NCBI RefSeq assembly: GCF_028331445.1
Contig: NZ_JAQMHX010000009.1
Span: forward strand, 1 to 64,000
DNA length: 64,000 nt
Direction: 5' to 3'
Source: Candidatus Phyllobacterium onerii
GTDB lineage: Bacteria > Pseudomonadota > Alphaproteobacteria > Rhizobiales > Rhizobiaceae
Shown here: one piece after another, positions 9,697-18,451 of the stretch
How the letters are laid out: each line of letters starts with the position of its first letter
How positions within the stretch are numbered: the stretch's first letter is position 1
The notes under the pieces: generated by a model
Seen by the model: the letters and a program-made list of their open reading frames with translations, nothing else
What the model was told of the DNA's origin: nothing
Database searches by the model: none
Translations under genes and position numbers: made by a program

Positions 9697-10830
9697 CTAC
9701 TGCTGCAGCACCTGTTTGATGTCGATCAGGTTAGAGCGCACGCGCAGGATATAAAAGCCCATCGTCGTCAGGTGGTTCGGCAACAGCCAGCCGCCTTCGC
9801 TGCCATTGGCGATGATCCAGGGCTTGATGTTCAAGGCCGAACGAAGTTGCCCGTCCATACCATCCCAAAGCGGCGTCAGGTGCTTTTCATCGAGCACCTG
9901 CTTGAAATCCAGCTGAGCTGCATTCATCAGACCGTAATAGGCATAGAGCTGACCGTAGGCGAACCAGAAACGGTCATCGGCACGCGTGTCGAACCAGCCA
10001 TAATTGTTGTTTTCCGAACGATCTTTCAAAATCGCCGAAGTCGCGCCGATATCGTTGGCGATACGGTCGATGAACTGGATGAGATTATCCGCACGCGCAT
10101 CAAAAATGGCATTGCAGGACTCCAGCTTCGTATTGAACGTACGCAGATCCTTGACCGCCGAACGATAATAACTCGGCGTCGGCGTCTTCGGACCAAAGGG
10201 ATTGAGGCCAAAATACCAGGCGTCTTCGGTAAATTGCAGGTTTCCGCGCGCCTTCTGCAAGTCGGCGTCGATCTGCGAGGTCCCGCGAACACGCCCAAGT
10301 GTATCGACGAGTTCAACCGCCGTGCGGCGTACAGCAGAATTGATGCCACGCTGAAAGGATGCCTTGTTATCGAGGAAAGGCGTATTGTCCCAATCGACGC
10401 CGAAGAACCCGAGCTTGTAGAGCAGCATGGAGGAAATCCACGCGTTCTGGTTGACGTTGAAATCCGTAAGGTCTGCGGTCACCTGCACGATGGCCGAGCG
10501 CGCGCAGGTCTTCGCTGCGCCTGTATCGGCGGCTTGCGTCGGCGAAGGAACCGGTTCGCCTACAGGAACGGTGAGGTTTTTGAAATTGTACGAGCTGATG
10601 TAGTCCGGGTTGAAATTCGTCCAGACCTGTGTGTTGTAGAAGAAGTATCCGTAGAGCCCGAGCCATACGAGCACTGCGAGACCCAGAACCGCCTTGAGGA
10701 TAATTCCGCGCTGACCATACCAGCTCCCGAGCCACATGAACGGCCACAGGATGATACCGACGACAAAGCCGATACCGCGCCCAATATAGTAGAAAATCCG
10801 GCTGAAAAAATTGATCACGGGCTCGAGCAT
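9697..10830 (-). CDS. DUF2333 family membrane protein
   Basis: A 377-residue protein with a hydrophobic N-terminus and a clear transmembrane helix at about residues 45-67 (ILKAVLGLAVLVWLGLYGYF). The rest is probably a large periplasmic domain rich in aromatic residues. I recognise it as DUF2333, a family of unknown function. It is the last gene of a five-gene minus-strand cluster with an AAA+ ATPase and would be the membrane anchor of any complex they form. GAGGAACAGG precedes the ATG. A 204-bp gap with a decayed gene end separates it from the preceding gene, so it may have its own promoter. Confidence 0.8.
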   Translation of the reverse strand: MLEPVINFFSRIFYYIGRGIGFVVGIILWPFMWLGSWYGQRGIILKAVLGLAVLVWLGLYGYFFYNTQVWTNFNPDYISSYNFKNLTVPVGEPVPSPTQAADTGAAKTCARSAIVQVTADLTDFNVNQNAWISSMLLYKLGFFGVDWDNTPFLDNKASFQRGINSAVRRTAVELVDTLGRVRGTSQIDADLQKARGNLQFTEDAWYFGLNPFGPKTPTPSYYRSAVKDLRTFNTKLESCNAIFDARADNLIQFIDRIANDIGATSAILKDRSENNNYGWFDTRADDRFWFAYGQLYAYYGLMNAAQLDFKQVLDEKHLTPLWDGMDGQLRSALNIKPWIIANGSEGGWLLPNHLTTMGFYILRVRSNLIDIKQVLQQ

Positions 10831-10865
10831 CCTGTTCCTCGTTACTGTTCAAGTCCATTAAGCCG

Positions 10866-10985
10866 CCTCCGCAGCCCTTATCTGTCAATCACATAGGTTG
10901 TTTCGAGAAAATCGACAACGTGTTCCTGCGAGATAGAGAGTCGACCTGTAGAATCGGTGCAAAAATTCCGCCTTCGCAGCCTGCA
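10866..10985 (-). pseudogene. Decayed duplicate of the adjacent gene's 3' end
   Basis: This gap sequence aligns with the end of the gene at 11035-12318. On the minus strand one frame reads QEHVVDFLETTYVIDR then stop, against QAHVVDILKTTYLKDKEG in the intact gene. The DNA matches extend on both sides (shared TCCGCAGCCCTT, ATAGGT-GTTT-GAGAA, CCGATT-CAG blocks). It looks like an old tandem duplication from which all but the last ~40 codons have gone. No start codon or ribosome binding site remains. Confidence 0.65.
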
Positions 10986-11034
10986 AAGAGCCCGGGCGAT
11001 TGACGAGTAGCGACAACTTTCGCCCCCCTCTACT

Positions 11035-12318
11035 TTACGCCAACCCATACAACCGTTTCCGCAGCCCTTCCTTGTCTTTCAGATAGGTCGTTTTGAGAAT
11101 ATCAACGACGTGTGCCTGATAGGGCGGGCTCCAGCTCTGATAATCGGCATAAAAGCCCGGCTTGTTGAAGACATAACGTGACAGGAAATCCCATGGCACG
11201 AAATCGCTGATCAGATGGTTGACCAGCCAGGCGTCCGGGTGACGCGGCAGGGCGCGTATGACAAGAAACCGGCGTTTCGGATCGATTTCCGCCATGTTGA
11301 GCTGCCCAGTCTGGCTGATCTCGCGCTTGACCCCATTAAGGAATGGCCACGTACCATCATGATTGATCAGGCTGGCATTGGCGTGAATCCAGGTCTGCAG
11401 CCAGATTCGGTCGATATTGGTCAGGTCCCGTTCCGGCTCCAGTGACTGGATCAGATGGCGGATAATCATCTCGCCGCGATTTTCGAGATAGCCCGATTGC
11501 TCGATCCATGAGGCGCGCGGCAGTTCGATGCGAGCGGTCGAAGCGAGAAACTGAAAGACCTGCTCGGCATCCTTGATGGAAATATAATTCACCTGCCACG
11601 GTCGCGAACGTCGGAATCCCGGTGCCGACGGATCGCCAATGACGGTCGTCGTATTGTCATCGACAAAGATGAAAACACCACCGAAATGGCTGGTCCAGAA
11701 GGCGCGGTGCCGGAATATCACCTTGTCCGGCACCAGCGAATTCTCCCGGATATCGCCGGTGACCTTGGCGAGTTCCACCATGCGGTTGATGAGCTCGTTG
11801 TTGCGCCAGGCGTCCGGTTCGTCCTCCAGCCGGTCGACCAAAAGCCGCAATTCCGCCGCCTGCCCCATGACATTCTCGGCGGAGAGAACCCGGAACTCCA
11901 CCTGGTTGATCGACAGAAGGTCTTCGATGTCATTGACGACCGAAACGCTATCCTCGATCTCGCCGTAGAGTACATCCTTGATCGTCAGCGCATTGATGGC
12001 GCGGGAATTGCTGGTGAAAAACTCGTACATCAGTTGCGATGTATTGGAGAATTGCGTGTGCACGACCGGCAAATCCACCTGCGCCGGTGTCAAAATGATG
12101 AACCGGCGGTTGACGCCATTTGGATCGAGATAAGACGGATCCTTCAGCTCCTTGGCGACTTCCGGCGAAAAGCCGGTCCTGTCGACGTTGAATTTCTTGA
12201 GTTTCGTCGCAGAAAAACCGAAGGATTTCAGCGCGCGATTATAACGCTCTATCAGGTGCGGCTGGTCGATCGTCAGCAAGCGTCCATAGATCAGCTCGTT
12301 TTCGTAGAGAAGGTCCAT
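11035..12318 (-). CDS. Uncharacterised protein of the AAA+ cluster (DUF6638-like)
   Basis: A soluble protein of about 427 residues with no signal peptide and no membrane segment. I see no known catalytic motif; I tentatively associate it with DUF6638, a family without known function. It contains a hydrophobic beta-rich centre (GGVFIFVDDNTTTVIGDPS near residue 215) and an aromatic C-terminus. The ATG at 12318 shares its A with the TGA stop of the ATPase (TGATG), implying translational coupling and near-equal output; an in-frame ATG at 12330 is possible. A degraded copy of its last ~40 codons lies immediately downstream. Confidence 0.7.
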   Translation of the reverse strand: MDLLYENELIYGRLLTIDQPHLIERYNRALKSFGFSATKLKKFNVDRTGFSPEVAKELKDPSYLDPNGVNRRFIILTPAQVDLPVVHTQFSNTSQLMYEFFTSNSRAINALTIKDVLYGEIEDSVSVVNDIEDLLSINQVEFRVLSAENVMGQAAELRLLVDRLEDEPDAWRNNELINRMVELAKVTGDIRENSLVPDKVIFRHRAFWTSHFGGVFIFVDDNTTTVIGDPSAPGFRRSRPWQVNYISIKDAEQVFQFLASTARIELPRASWIEQSGYLENRGEMIIRHLIQSLEPERDLTNIDRIWLQTWIHANASLINHDGTWPFLNGVKREISQTGQLNMAEIDPKRRFLVIRALPRHPDAWLVNHLISDFVPWDFLSRYVFNKPGFYADYQSWSPPYQAHVVDILKTTYLKDKEGLRKRLYGLA

Positions 12319-14225
12319 CAGACGTCCCATTGCCCTTTGGCCTTGAGCGCTTCAACTTCCCGCACTGCCCGCTCACGCAATCTCGCGTCTCGCACCATCT
12401 TGTCCACTGCCGCATCGTCGGACTTGTCGGAATAACGGAACTCCGAATCCGCGTATCGGTTGGTTTCCTGCAGCACCATCTCCATCGTGAAGGGTTTGCG
12501 CAACGTCTCGATCATCGCCTTCTTTTCATCATAGCCCTTGTGCATGAACGTTTCGGGCTTTTCGAACCATTCATCCGGAAGTTCCACATCCATCGCACGC
12601 ATCTTGATTGCGTCGGTGACGTTCTTGATGGCGCGGCCAGTGAAGCGTGGCTCGCGCTCCTTGATCATGTGTAGATAGGTGCCGATGTCGGACAGGGTTT
12701 TTGGCTCGCCATTGTCCTTGATGAAGCGATCAAAGACCACTTTCAGCCCCTCCTCCCGCGGCTCCGAAAGTTCGTCATAGGCCGTCTCCACCGCCCGTGC
12801 GATCTGTTGCGCTTCGTAGAGCTTGTGATCGCCCAGCGGTATCTTGTGGTTTTTGCCCGCCAGCAGCGCGAAGATATCGATGTAGTCGTCGCGTGTCTGT
12901 GGTCCGTCGACCAGCCATCGCGCCCCTGCCCGCTGCCTCAACGCGTCGTCGACGTTCTCCGGATAGTTGGAGAACATACCGAATGAGCAATTACCGCGCA
13001 CAACGGTGGAGGCGCCTGAAAAAGCTTCCATCAGCACGCCGGTGATCTCGTGCTGGCCCGAGGAGGCGCGGTCATCCGAACGCTTTGCCGCGACCTGATC
13101 GATGTCGTCGATCGTACCAAAGCCGATCACGCGCGGATTGAGCACATTCGTCACAAATTGTTTGCAGTTCTGTCCGGACTTGCCCTGATAGGACGATATC
13201 TGATCCACGCCGAAATTCTCATAGTGAAATGCGTAACCGGCGACCTGGCAATAATCATTGAGCATCCCGGCGATCATCTGGATCAGCGTGGTCTTGCCTG
13301 TGCCCGGCGCGCCGTCACCAATGAACGTGAACAGAAACCCGCCCAACTCGACAAACGGGTTGAGCTGCCGGTCGAAATCATAAGCCATCAGCATTTTGGA
13401 GAGCTTCAGAGCCTGAAACTTGGCGATGTGGTTGCCGACAACTTCGTTCGGTTTCTTGAATGTCATCACCAGCGGCGTGCGTTTCTTCGATGGCGCAACA
13501 TCGAACCCGTCCAGTGTGAAGTCATCGCTGTCGAGCCGCAGGTGCGTATCCTCGAAATTGCCAAGACCGTCAAATCGTCCCTTGCGTTGCAAAAGCCCTT
13601 CGATGGCAAGCGCGGAAAAGGCTTTGGCGCGCGCAAGCATCACCTGCTCATCGCTCGCGCCGGAAATTGCGCGATCGAGTCCGGCAATCACCGATTTCAA
13701 CGCGTCTTGCGCCGTATCGAAGACGAAATCCGGCTCGCTCATATCGTTGGCTGGTTCTGAATCAGCCTCGATCAGTTGCGCGAGATAGGCGGCAAAGGCG
13801 AAAGCGGCAACGTAAGCTGCAGCTGACAGAAGCCGTTTGAAATGACTGGCCTCTTCACCCTGTAACGGAGCGGAAGCATTGCGCGCCATCAAACTTTCAA
13901 GATCACTTTGCCGGCCGAAAACATCGGCGACGGCTAGTGCAATCGCGACACCACGACGAGCCCGAAACAGCAGCGTGTGTTGGGCAATCGAAAGCATCTG
14001 ATCGTCGGCACGCACAGACTGGATCGTCTTTGCAAGCTCCACCTCACGCGTCTTCCGCAAGCCGCCGGTTGAAACGGTCGAAACAAAACGTCTGCCAGTG
14101 CCGGCAATTTCGGTACCTGACTTCTCGCCGCTGTCCAGCGATACGAATCGCGTCACCATTGCCTGTGCGACGGCAAGATGCTTGGCGATGTCCTTCTCAA
14201 CAAGCGTGGTCAGACCGACATCCAT
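12318..14225 (-). CDS. AAA+ family ATPase
   Basis: A 635-residue protein. The N-terminal half (1-290) is unlike families I know and contains a short hydrophobic alanine-rich stretch (AAAYVAAFAFAAYLAQLI, about 150-167) that could touch a membrane. The AAA+ domain follows: Walker A GDGAPGTGKTT near 308-318, Walker B ending FGTIDDID near 372, and an arginine-rich segment DDALRQRAGARW near 430 that could supply an arginine finger. GAGGAGGAAAC is a strong ribosome binding site. It sits between two soluble partner genes and probably acts as a remodelling motor; substrate unknown. Confidence 0.85.
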   Translation of the reverse strand: MDVGLTTLVEKDIAKHLAVAQAMVTRFVSLDSGEKSGTEIAGTGRRFVSTVSTGGLRKTREVELAKTIQSVRADDQMLSIAQHTLLFRARRGVAIALAVADVFGRQSDLESLMARNASAPLQGEEASHFKRLLSAAAYVAAFAFAAYLAQLIEADSEPANDMSEPDFVFDTAQDALKSVIAGLDRAISGASDEQVMLARAKAFSALAIEGLLQRKGRFDGLGNFEDTHLRLDSDDFTLDGFDVAPSKKRTPLVMTFKKPNEVVGNHIAKFQALKLSKMLMAYDFDRQLNPFVELGGFLFTFIGDGAPGTGKTTLIQMIAGMLNDYCQVAGYAFHYENFGVDQISSYQGKSGQNCKQFVTNVLNPRVIGFGTIDDIDQVAAKRSDDRASSGQHEITGVLMEAFSGASTVVRGNCSFGMFSNYPENVDDALRQRAGARWLVDGPQTRDDYIDIFALLAGKNHKIPLGDHKLYEAQQIARAVETAYDELSEPREEGLKVVFDRFIKDNGEPKTLSDIGTYLHMIKEREPRFTGRAIKNVTDAIKMRAMDVELPDEWFEKPETFMHKGYDEKKAMIETLRKPFTMEMVLQETNRYADSEFRYSDKSDDAAVDKMVRDARLRERAVREVEALKAKGQWDV

Positions 14226-14238
14226 GATCGTTTCCTCC

Positions 14239-15393
14239 TCAAATGCCGCTGATCACTTGGCCATTGGACAGGATATGCGTCTGAAACCCCTTGAAGATTC
14301 CTGCCGCTTCCCCTGATGCGTACAACGCCTGATAGGCTTCATGCGGCACCAGAGCGTGCTGCTCATAGTGACTGACGCCCTGCCTTGCCGCTTCAAGGTC
14401 ATCAGTATTGATGTGAAACTCTTCACGCGACGGCTCCGACGACCAAAGTCCACGTTTGCCGGGTTTCTCCGCCTTGGAAAAAACTTCCTGCAAGGTCCAG
14501 GTCAGGAGCCAGGCGTCCTCCGGCTTGCGCACGCGCTCAAGGACGTCGGCAACCTTCTGATTATGCTCGGTAATTCCGGCCGTGTAGAATGGCCCAAGAA
14601 CGAGCCGGCGTAGCTGCTTGGGGTGCAGTTCCGGAAAATCCTGATCGAGTGCTGTAGCGATGGTAACTGGCGACAGCGAATAGGCCGAGTTCTTCGCGGC
14701 AAAATCGTCAAAGCGGCGTGCGATATCCGGATTGAGAAGACCGCCGACCGGCAGGGGAATCCTGACCTTGTTGTTGAGCTTGCCCTCAGCCACCAACGTC
14801 TCCACCATATCTTCGGATGAGTCCTCGATGATCGCCATGTAGATCAATGGCAAGTTCGAGGCTCCGTCGAATGCGCCCCAATGCACCACGTAGAAGGGGC
14901 GCATGGTTTTCGGGTTAACAGAAACCCGGATGGTGGTCGGGAGCAGGAAGGGGGAGAATATCTCGCCTTTGTCCACGACTTCCAGATATACCCGTTCCGC
15001 CATGGACCTTTGCAGGTCGCGCGGAAACTCGCGATTGCGCAGAATGAAATCCGCCATCTCGCCCCGAAGCGCATCCGCCGGCGGAATGGCAGCAAGCCGC
15101 ACCGATGCGTCCTTCTTGTCATTTTCAAGCTCCAGAACATTCTGGAAGACAGGAAAGCCGCTCTCGGCCTTGGATATGCGAAAGCGCTCGGCAAAACCGA
15201 GCCTGTTGCGCCAGCATTCGAACGAAGAATCAAGGCGCTGCAGATATTCAGATACAGTCTGTGCAACCAGATCATGCTTGTAGAGTGGCGAGTCCTGGTT
15301 GTTCAGAAAGACTTCGAGCCCATCCAGCGCCGCACGGATAGCGCCAAAATAGCGCTCAGCCGCCGCAAGATCCGCATTGGCATTGTCGGTCAT
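14239..15393 (-). CDS. Uncharacterised protein of the AAA+ cluster
   Basis: A 384-residue soluble protein that I do not recognise. It has no signal peptide and no membrane helix. The N-terminal third is helical and charged; the middle (about 150-230) looks like mixed alpha/beta with TTIRVSVNPKTMRPFYVVHW. Only 3 bp separate it from the coiled-coil gene upstream and 13 bp from the ATPase downstream, so all three are surely co-transcribed. Being always between a coiled-coil protein and an ATPase, it may be an adaptor; this is inference from position only. Confidence 0.65.
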   Translation of the reverse strand: MTDNANADLAAAERYFGAIRAALDGLEVFLNNQDSPLYKHDLVAQTVSEYLQRLDSSFECWRNRLGFAERFRISKAESGFPVFQNVLELENDKKDASVRLAAIPPADALRGEMADFILRNREFPRDLQRSMAERVYLEVVDKGEIFSPFLLPTTIRVSVNPKTMRPFYVVHWGAFDGASNLPLIYMAIIEDSSEDMVETLVAEGKLNNKVRIPLPVGGLLNPDIARRFDDFAAKNSAYSLSPVTIATALDQDFPELHPKQLRRLVLGPFYTAGITEHNQKVADVLERVRKPEDAWLLTWTLQEVFSKAEKPGKRGLWSSEPSREEFHINTDDLEAARQGVSHYEQHALVPHEAYQALYASGEAAGIFKGFQTHILSNGQVISGI

Positions 15394-15396
15394 TGA

Positions 15397-16485
15397 CTAG
15401 CTCTGCACGTAGTCGGCGGAATTGTGCTTCTTCAGGACCTCTGAGAACCGCCGCGAGAAAGCATCGTCAGCCAGCTTCTTGCGACGCTGGATATCCTGCG
15501 AACTGACCATGTTCCTCTCGTGCATTTCGAGAAGATCGCCGATGTGCTTCTGTGCCGCTGCACCGACACCGGCCATGGTCTCTTCTGCTGCCGTATCCAC
15601 CTTGCTGCCGAGCGTATTGATCTTGTGCGCCACGTCCTGTTGCGCGGCCGTTTTCAAAGAATCTTCCAGCGCCTTGTAAAGAACGATGCGCTGCTCGGTG
15701 TCGATCGACAGTTTGTTGATCAGCGTGCTCTGCGCCGCGATCTGGTTATTGAGCGAATCGACAAAAGTCTGGAACATGGACGTGTAACGTTCCAGCGTCT
15801 GGCTTTCCGCAAGAAGCTCCTGCTCCTTGGCCTGGCGCTCATTATATTCTGTTGCAAGTTTCGACCGCTGACCTTCAAGCTCGGTGCGTGCGCCCTGATC
15901 TGTCGACGCGGCAATCCTGTTTTCAATATCCAGCAAGAGCGGATTTAGTTCTTCGATTCGCTTTTGCGTCGCTTCAAGGTTGGCGATGGTGGACTTGCGC
16001 CGTTCTATGACAGTCGCAAGGCTCGTTTCGGAGGTCTTGTAGCGTTCGTCCAGAACGCCTTTCTGCTCTTTCAGAATACCGACAATCCGGTCGGACTTGG
16101 AAAGGAGTTCCTGGAGATTTCCCGCAAGTGACATATTGCGGACGCGGTCTGAACGCAGGCGCTGCATCTTCTGCTTGGAGAAGACACCGATAAACTTTTC
16201 CCAGCCGGAATAGCCTTTCATGCTTTCGAATTCAGAACCGAAAACATTGGTGGCATCCTCCAGCCCGATGATCAGCTCGGCAATATTGCCTTCCATCACC
16301 TTCTGTTGACGCAAGACATCATCAATGCGCGCATTTTCGATATCGAAATCGGAAGCGCCGATCTTCTCATCAGCTTTAGCGAATTTGTCGAGGACTATTG
16401 TGGACTGATCGATTTTGGCCCGCATATCATTGACCATTGTTCTGGTCTTCTCGATCTCGGAATCGAAGTTCTGCAAACTCGCCAT
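15397..16485 (-). CDS. Coiled-coil protein of the AAA+ cluster
   Basis: A 362-residue cytoplasmic protein dominated by coiled coil (about residues 1-60 and 135-270, with regular Leu/Ile and many Glu/Lys/Gln). A conserved-looking C-terminus (KHIGDLLEMHERNMVSSQDI and the basic stretch after it) ends in a helical charged segment. There is no signal peptide. The overall plan, long helical hairpins followed by an amphipathic C-terminal block, is reminiscent of TelA-type tellurite resistance proteins, but I cannot establish homology. It is the first gene of the cluster; GGGGAAG lies before the ATG and the 127-bp gap to tdk probably holds the operon promoter. Confidence 0.7.
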   Translation of the reverse strand: MASLQNFDSEIEKTRTMVNDMRAKIDQSTIVLDKFAKADEKIGASDFDIENARIDDVLRQQKVMEGNIAELIIGLEDATNVFGSEFESMKGYSGWEKFIGVFSKQKMQRLRSDRVRNMSLAGNLQELLSKSDRIVGILKEQKGVLDERYKTSETSLATVIERRKSTIANLEATQKRIEELNPLLLDIENRIAASTDQGARTELEGQRSKLATEYNERQAKEQELLAESQTLERYTSMFQTFVDSLNNQIAAQSTLINKLSIDTEQRIVLYKALEDSLKTAAQQDVAHKINTLGSKVDTAAEETMAGVGAAAQKHIGDLLEMHERNMVSSQDIQRRKKLADDAFSRRFSEVLKKHNSADYVQS

Positions 16486-16612
16486 TTAAGTCTTCCCCTG
16501 ATTACCAAAATCGCTTCTCGCGACGATCGAATATAGACACGGTACATTGCGAAAAAAAGCCTACGGGAAAATGACAGGTCTCAAGGTAAACTTGCAAGCA
16601 GAGATTCGCTAT

Positions 16613-17215
16613 TTAAGGCTTATGGACGTCCCCGCTTGCAATCCGGCCGGTTTCCTCTTCCCAGTGTTTGCGGCAGAGCGAGACATAGACGGATTTCTCG
16701 ATCGCCACCTGATCGCCCTCAAGCAGCGCCTCCCCTTTCGGTCCGTGACGAACAACCATTGTCGCCTTGGCGCCGCAGTGACAGATGGTGCGGATTTCCC
16801 GAAGCGTGTCGGCAATGGCGAGCAATTCCGCAGAACCGGGAAAGAGTTTACCCTGAAAATCGGTGCGCAGACCAAAACACAAAACTGGCAGGTTAAGGCG
16901 GTCGACCACGCGCGCCAGCTGCCAGACCTGCTCCTTGGTCAGGAACTGCGCTTCGTCGACAAACACGCAACTCAGCGCGCTTTCACCGTGGGCCTTGGCG
17001 ATAATCGCAAAAAGATCATCTTGATCGCGATAAAGCAGTGCCTCGGCGCTGACACCCAGCCGTGAGGTAATCCTTCCGACACCGTCTTCGGCATAGTGCG
17101 CAGCCGTGAACAGCATCGTCCGCATGCCGCGTTCCTGATAGTTGTAGGAAGCCTGCAAAAGCAGCGTCGATTTTCCGGCATTCATCGCCGAGTAACTGAA
17201 ATAGAGTTTTGCCAT
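16613..17215 (-). CDS. tdk: Thymidine kinase
   Basis: A 200-residue type II thymidine kinase of the salvage pathway, phosphorylating thymidine to dTMP with ATP. The P-loop SAMNAGKST lies near residues 9-17, the Walker B-like FVDEAQF near 87-93 contains the catalytic Glu, and the zinc site is visible as CHCG near 146 with a second Cys/His pair (CRKHW) near 182. Length matches the family. GGGAG almost touches the ATG, an unusually short spacing. The gene stands alone between the AAA+ cluster and divergent choX. Confidence 0.95.
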   Translation of the reverse strand: MAKLYFSYSAMNAGKSTLLLQASYNYQERGMRTMLFTAAHYAEDGVGRITSRLGVSAEALLYRDQDDLFAIIAKAHGESALSCVFVDEAQFLTKEQVWQLARVVDRLNLPVLCFGLRTDFQGKLFPGSAELLAIADTLREIRTICHCGAKATMVVRHGPKGEALLEGDQVAIEKSVYVSLCRKHWEEETGRIASGDVHKP

Positions 17216-17405
17216 CTCCCGCTTTAATCAGAGTTGGGTCTCCGCATGAACCCTTGCAATCCACTCCTTCGCAACTTTTGTCGGAATATCAACAACTGTC
17301 GCTATTTGACCGGATTTATGCGCGCCTATGCTTGAATGCGTTTCCGTTTGGTGCTTGGTTCATGACATTGAAAATCCGGTAAAAACCGGAAGGGGAGAAC
17401 TATCT

Positions 17406-18347
17406 ATGAAAGTACTATCCAAACTCACCATTTCCTTGGTTTTGGTTCTTTCCGCAGGTACGGCATTCGCTGCGGAACCCGAATCTTGCAAGACAGTCCG
17501 ATTCGCCGATGTGGGCTGGACTGATATCACAGCCACCACAGCCGCAACGAGTGAAGTGCTGAAGGCCTTGGGTTATTCGACCGACACGAAGGTTCTCTCT
17601 GTGCCGGTGACTTATGCTTCGCTTGGCAAGAAGGACATTGACGTGTTTCTCGGCAACTGGATGCCGACTATGGCAGCCGACGTAAAGCCATATCTTGAGA
17701 ACAAGACTGTCGAAGACCTCGGCCCTAATCTCACAGGTGCGAAATACACCCTCGCGGTGCCGCAATACCTCTATGATAAGGGTCTGAAAGACTTCAAGGA
17801 CATAGCCAAGTTCAAGGATGATCTCGGCGGTAAGATCTACGGCATCGAGCCCGGCAATGATGGCAACCGCTTGATTCTCGACATGATTTCCAAGGACACT
17901 TTCGGTTTGAAGGGTTTTGAACTTGCGGAATCGTCCGAGCAGGGCATGCTCGCGCAGGTCGCCAAGCAGACAAAAAGCGAAAAACCAATCGTCTTCCTTG
18001 GTTGGGAACCGCACCCGATGAACTCGAATTTCAAGCTTGCCTATCTCTCTGGCGGCGATGATGTCTTCGGACCGGACTTTGGTGGCGCCATCATTCATAC
18101 CAACGTTCGTGCTGGGTACACCACCGAATGCCCGAACATCGGCAAGCTCCTGACCAATCTCAAATTCAATCTGCAGATGGAAAATGAGATCATGGGCAAG
18201 ATTCTTGATGATGGTGAAGACGGTGCCAAGGCTGCTACCGAATGGCTGAAGGCCAACCCGGCAATTCTGGATACATGGCTGGCAGGCGTTACAACCTTCG
18301 ATGGCAAGGAAGGTCTCCCCGCGGTCAAGGCATCGCTGGGCCTATAA
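17406..18347 (+). CDS. choX: Choline ABC transporter substrate-binding protein
   Basis: A 313-residue periplasmic binding protein with signal peptide MKVLSKLTISLVLVLSAGTAFA (cleavage near residue 22), related to S. meliloti ChoX. It binds choline (and weakly acetylcholine) for uptake and conversion to betaine. The binding fold shows VGWTDITATTA near the N-terminus and FLGNWMPTM, the aromatic region typical of choline/betaine cages. AGGGGAG before the ATG at 17406 supports this start; an upstream in-frame ATG would ruin the signal peptide. It starts a choXWV operon. Confidence 0.95.
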   Translation: MKVLSKLTISLVLVLSAGTAFAAEPESCKTVRFADVGWTDITATTAATSEVLKALGYSTDTKVLSVPVTYASLGKKDIDVFLGNWMPTMAADVKPYLENKTVEDLGPNLTGAKYTLAVPQYLYDKGLKDFKDIAKFKDDLGGKIYGIEPGNDGNRLILDMISKDTFGLKGFELAESSEQGMLAQVAKQTKSEKPIVFLGWEPHPMNSNFKLAYLSGGDDVFGPDFGGAIIHTNVRAGYTTECPNIGKLLTNLKFNLQMENEIMGKILDDGEDGAKAATEWLKANPAILDTWLAGVTTFDGKEGLPAVKASLGL

Positions 18348-18451
18348 CAATCGCTGTCCCTGACGGGATAAAGAGACCAAAGAAACATGAGCCGTCCGGT
18401 GCACCGGTCGGGCGGCTCCTTTCACTTACTCATTGTGGGGATGGTTTTGGT

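Noticed and set aside
11686-12435. Plus-strand open frame of 249 codons in the AAA+ cluster
   Set aside because: Antisense to two well-supported genes and lacks protein-like composition.
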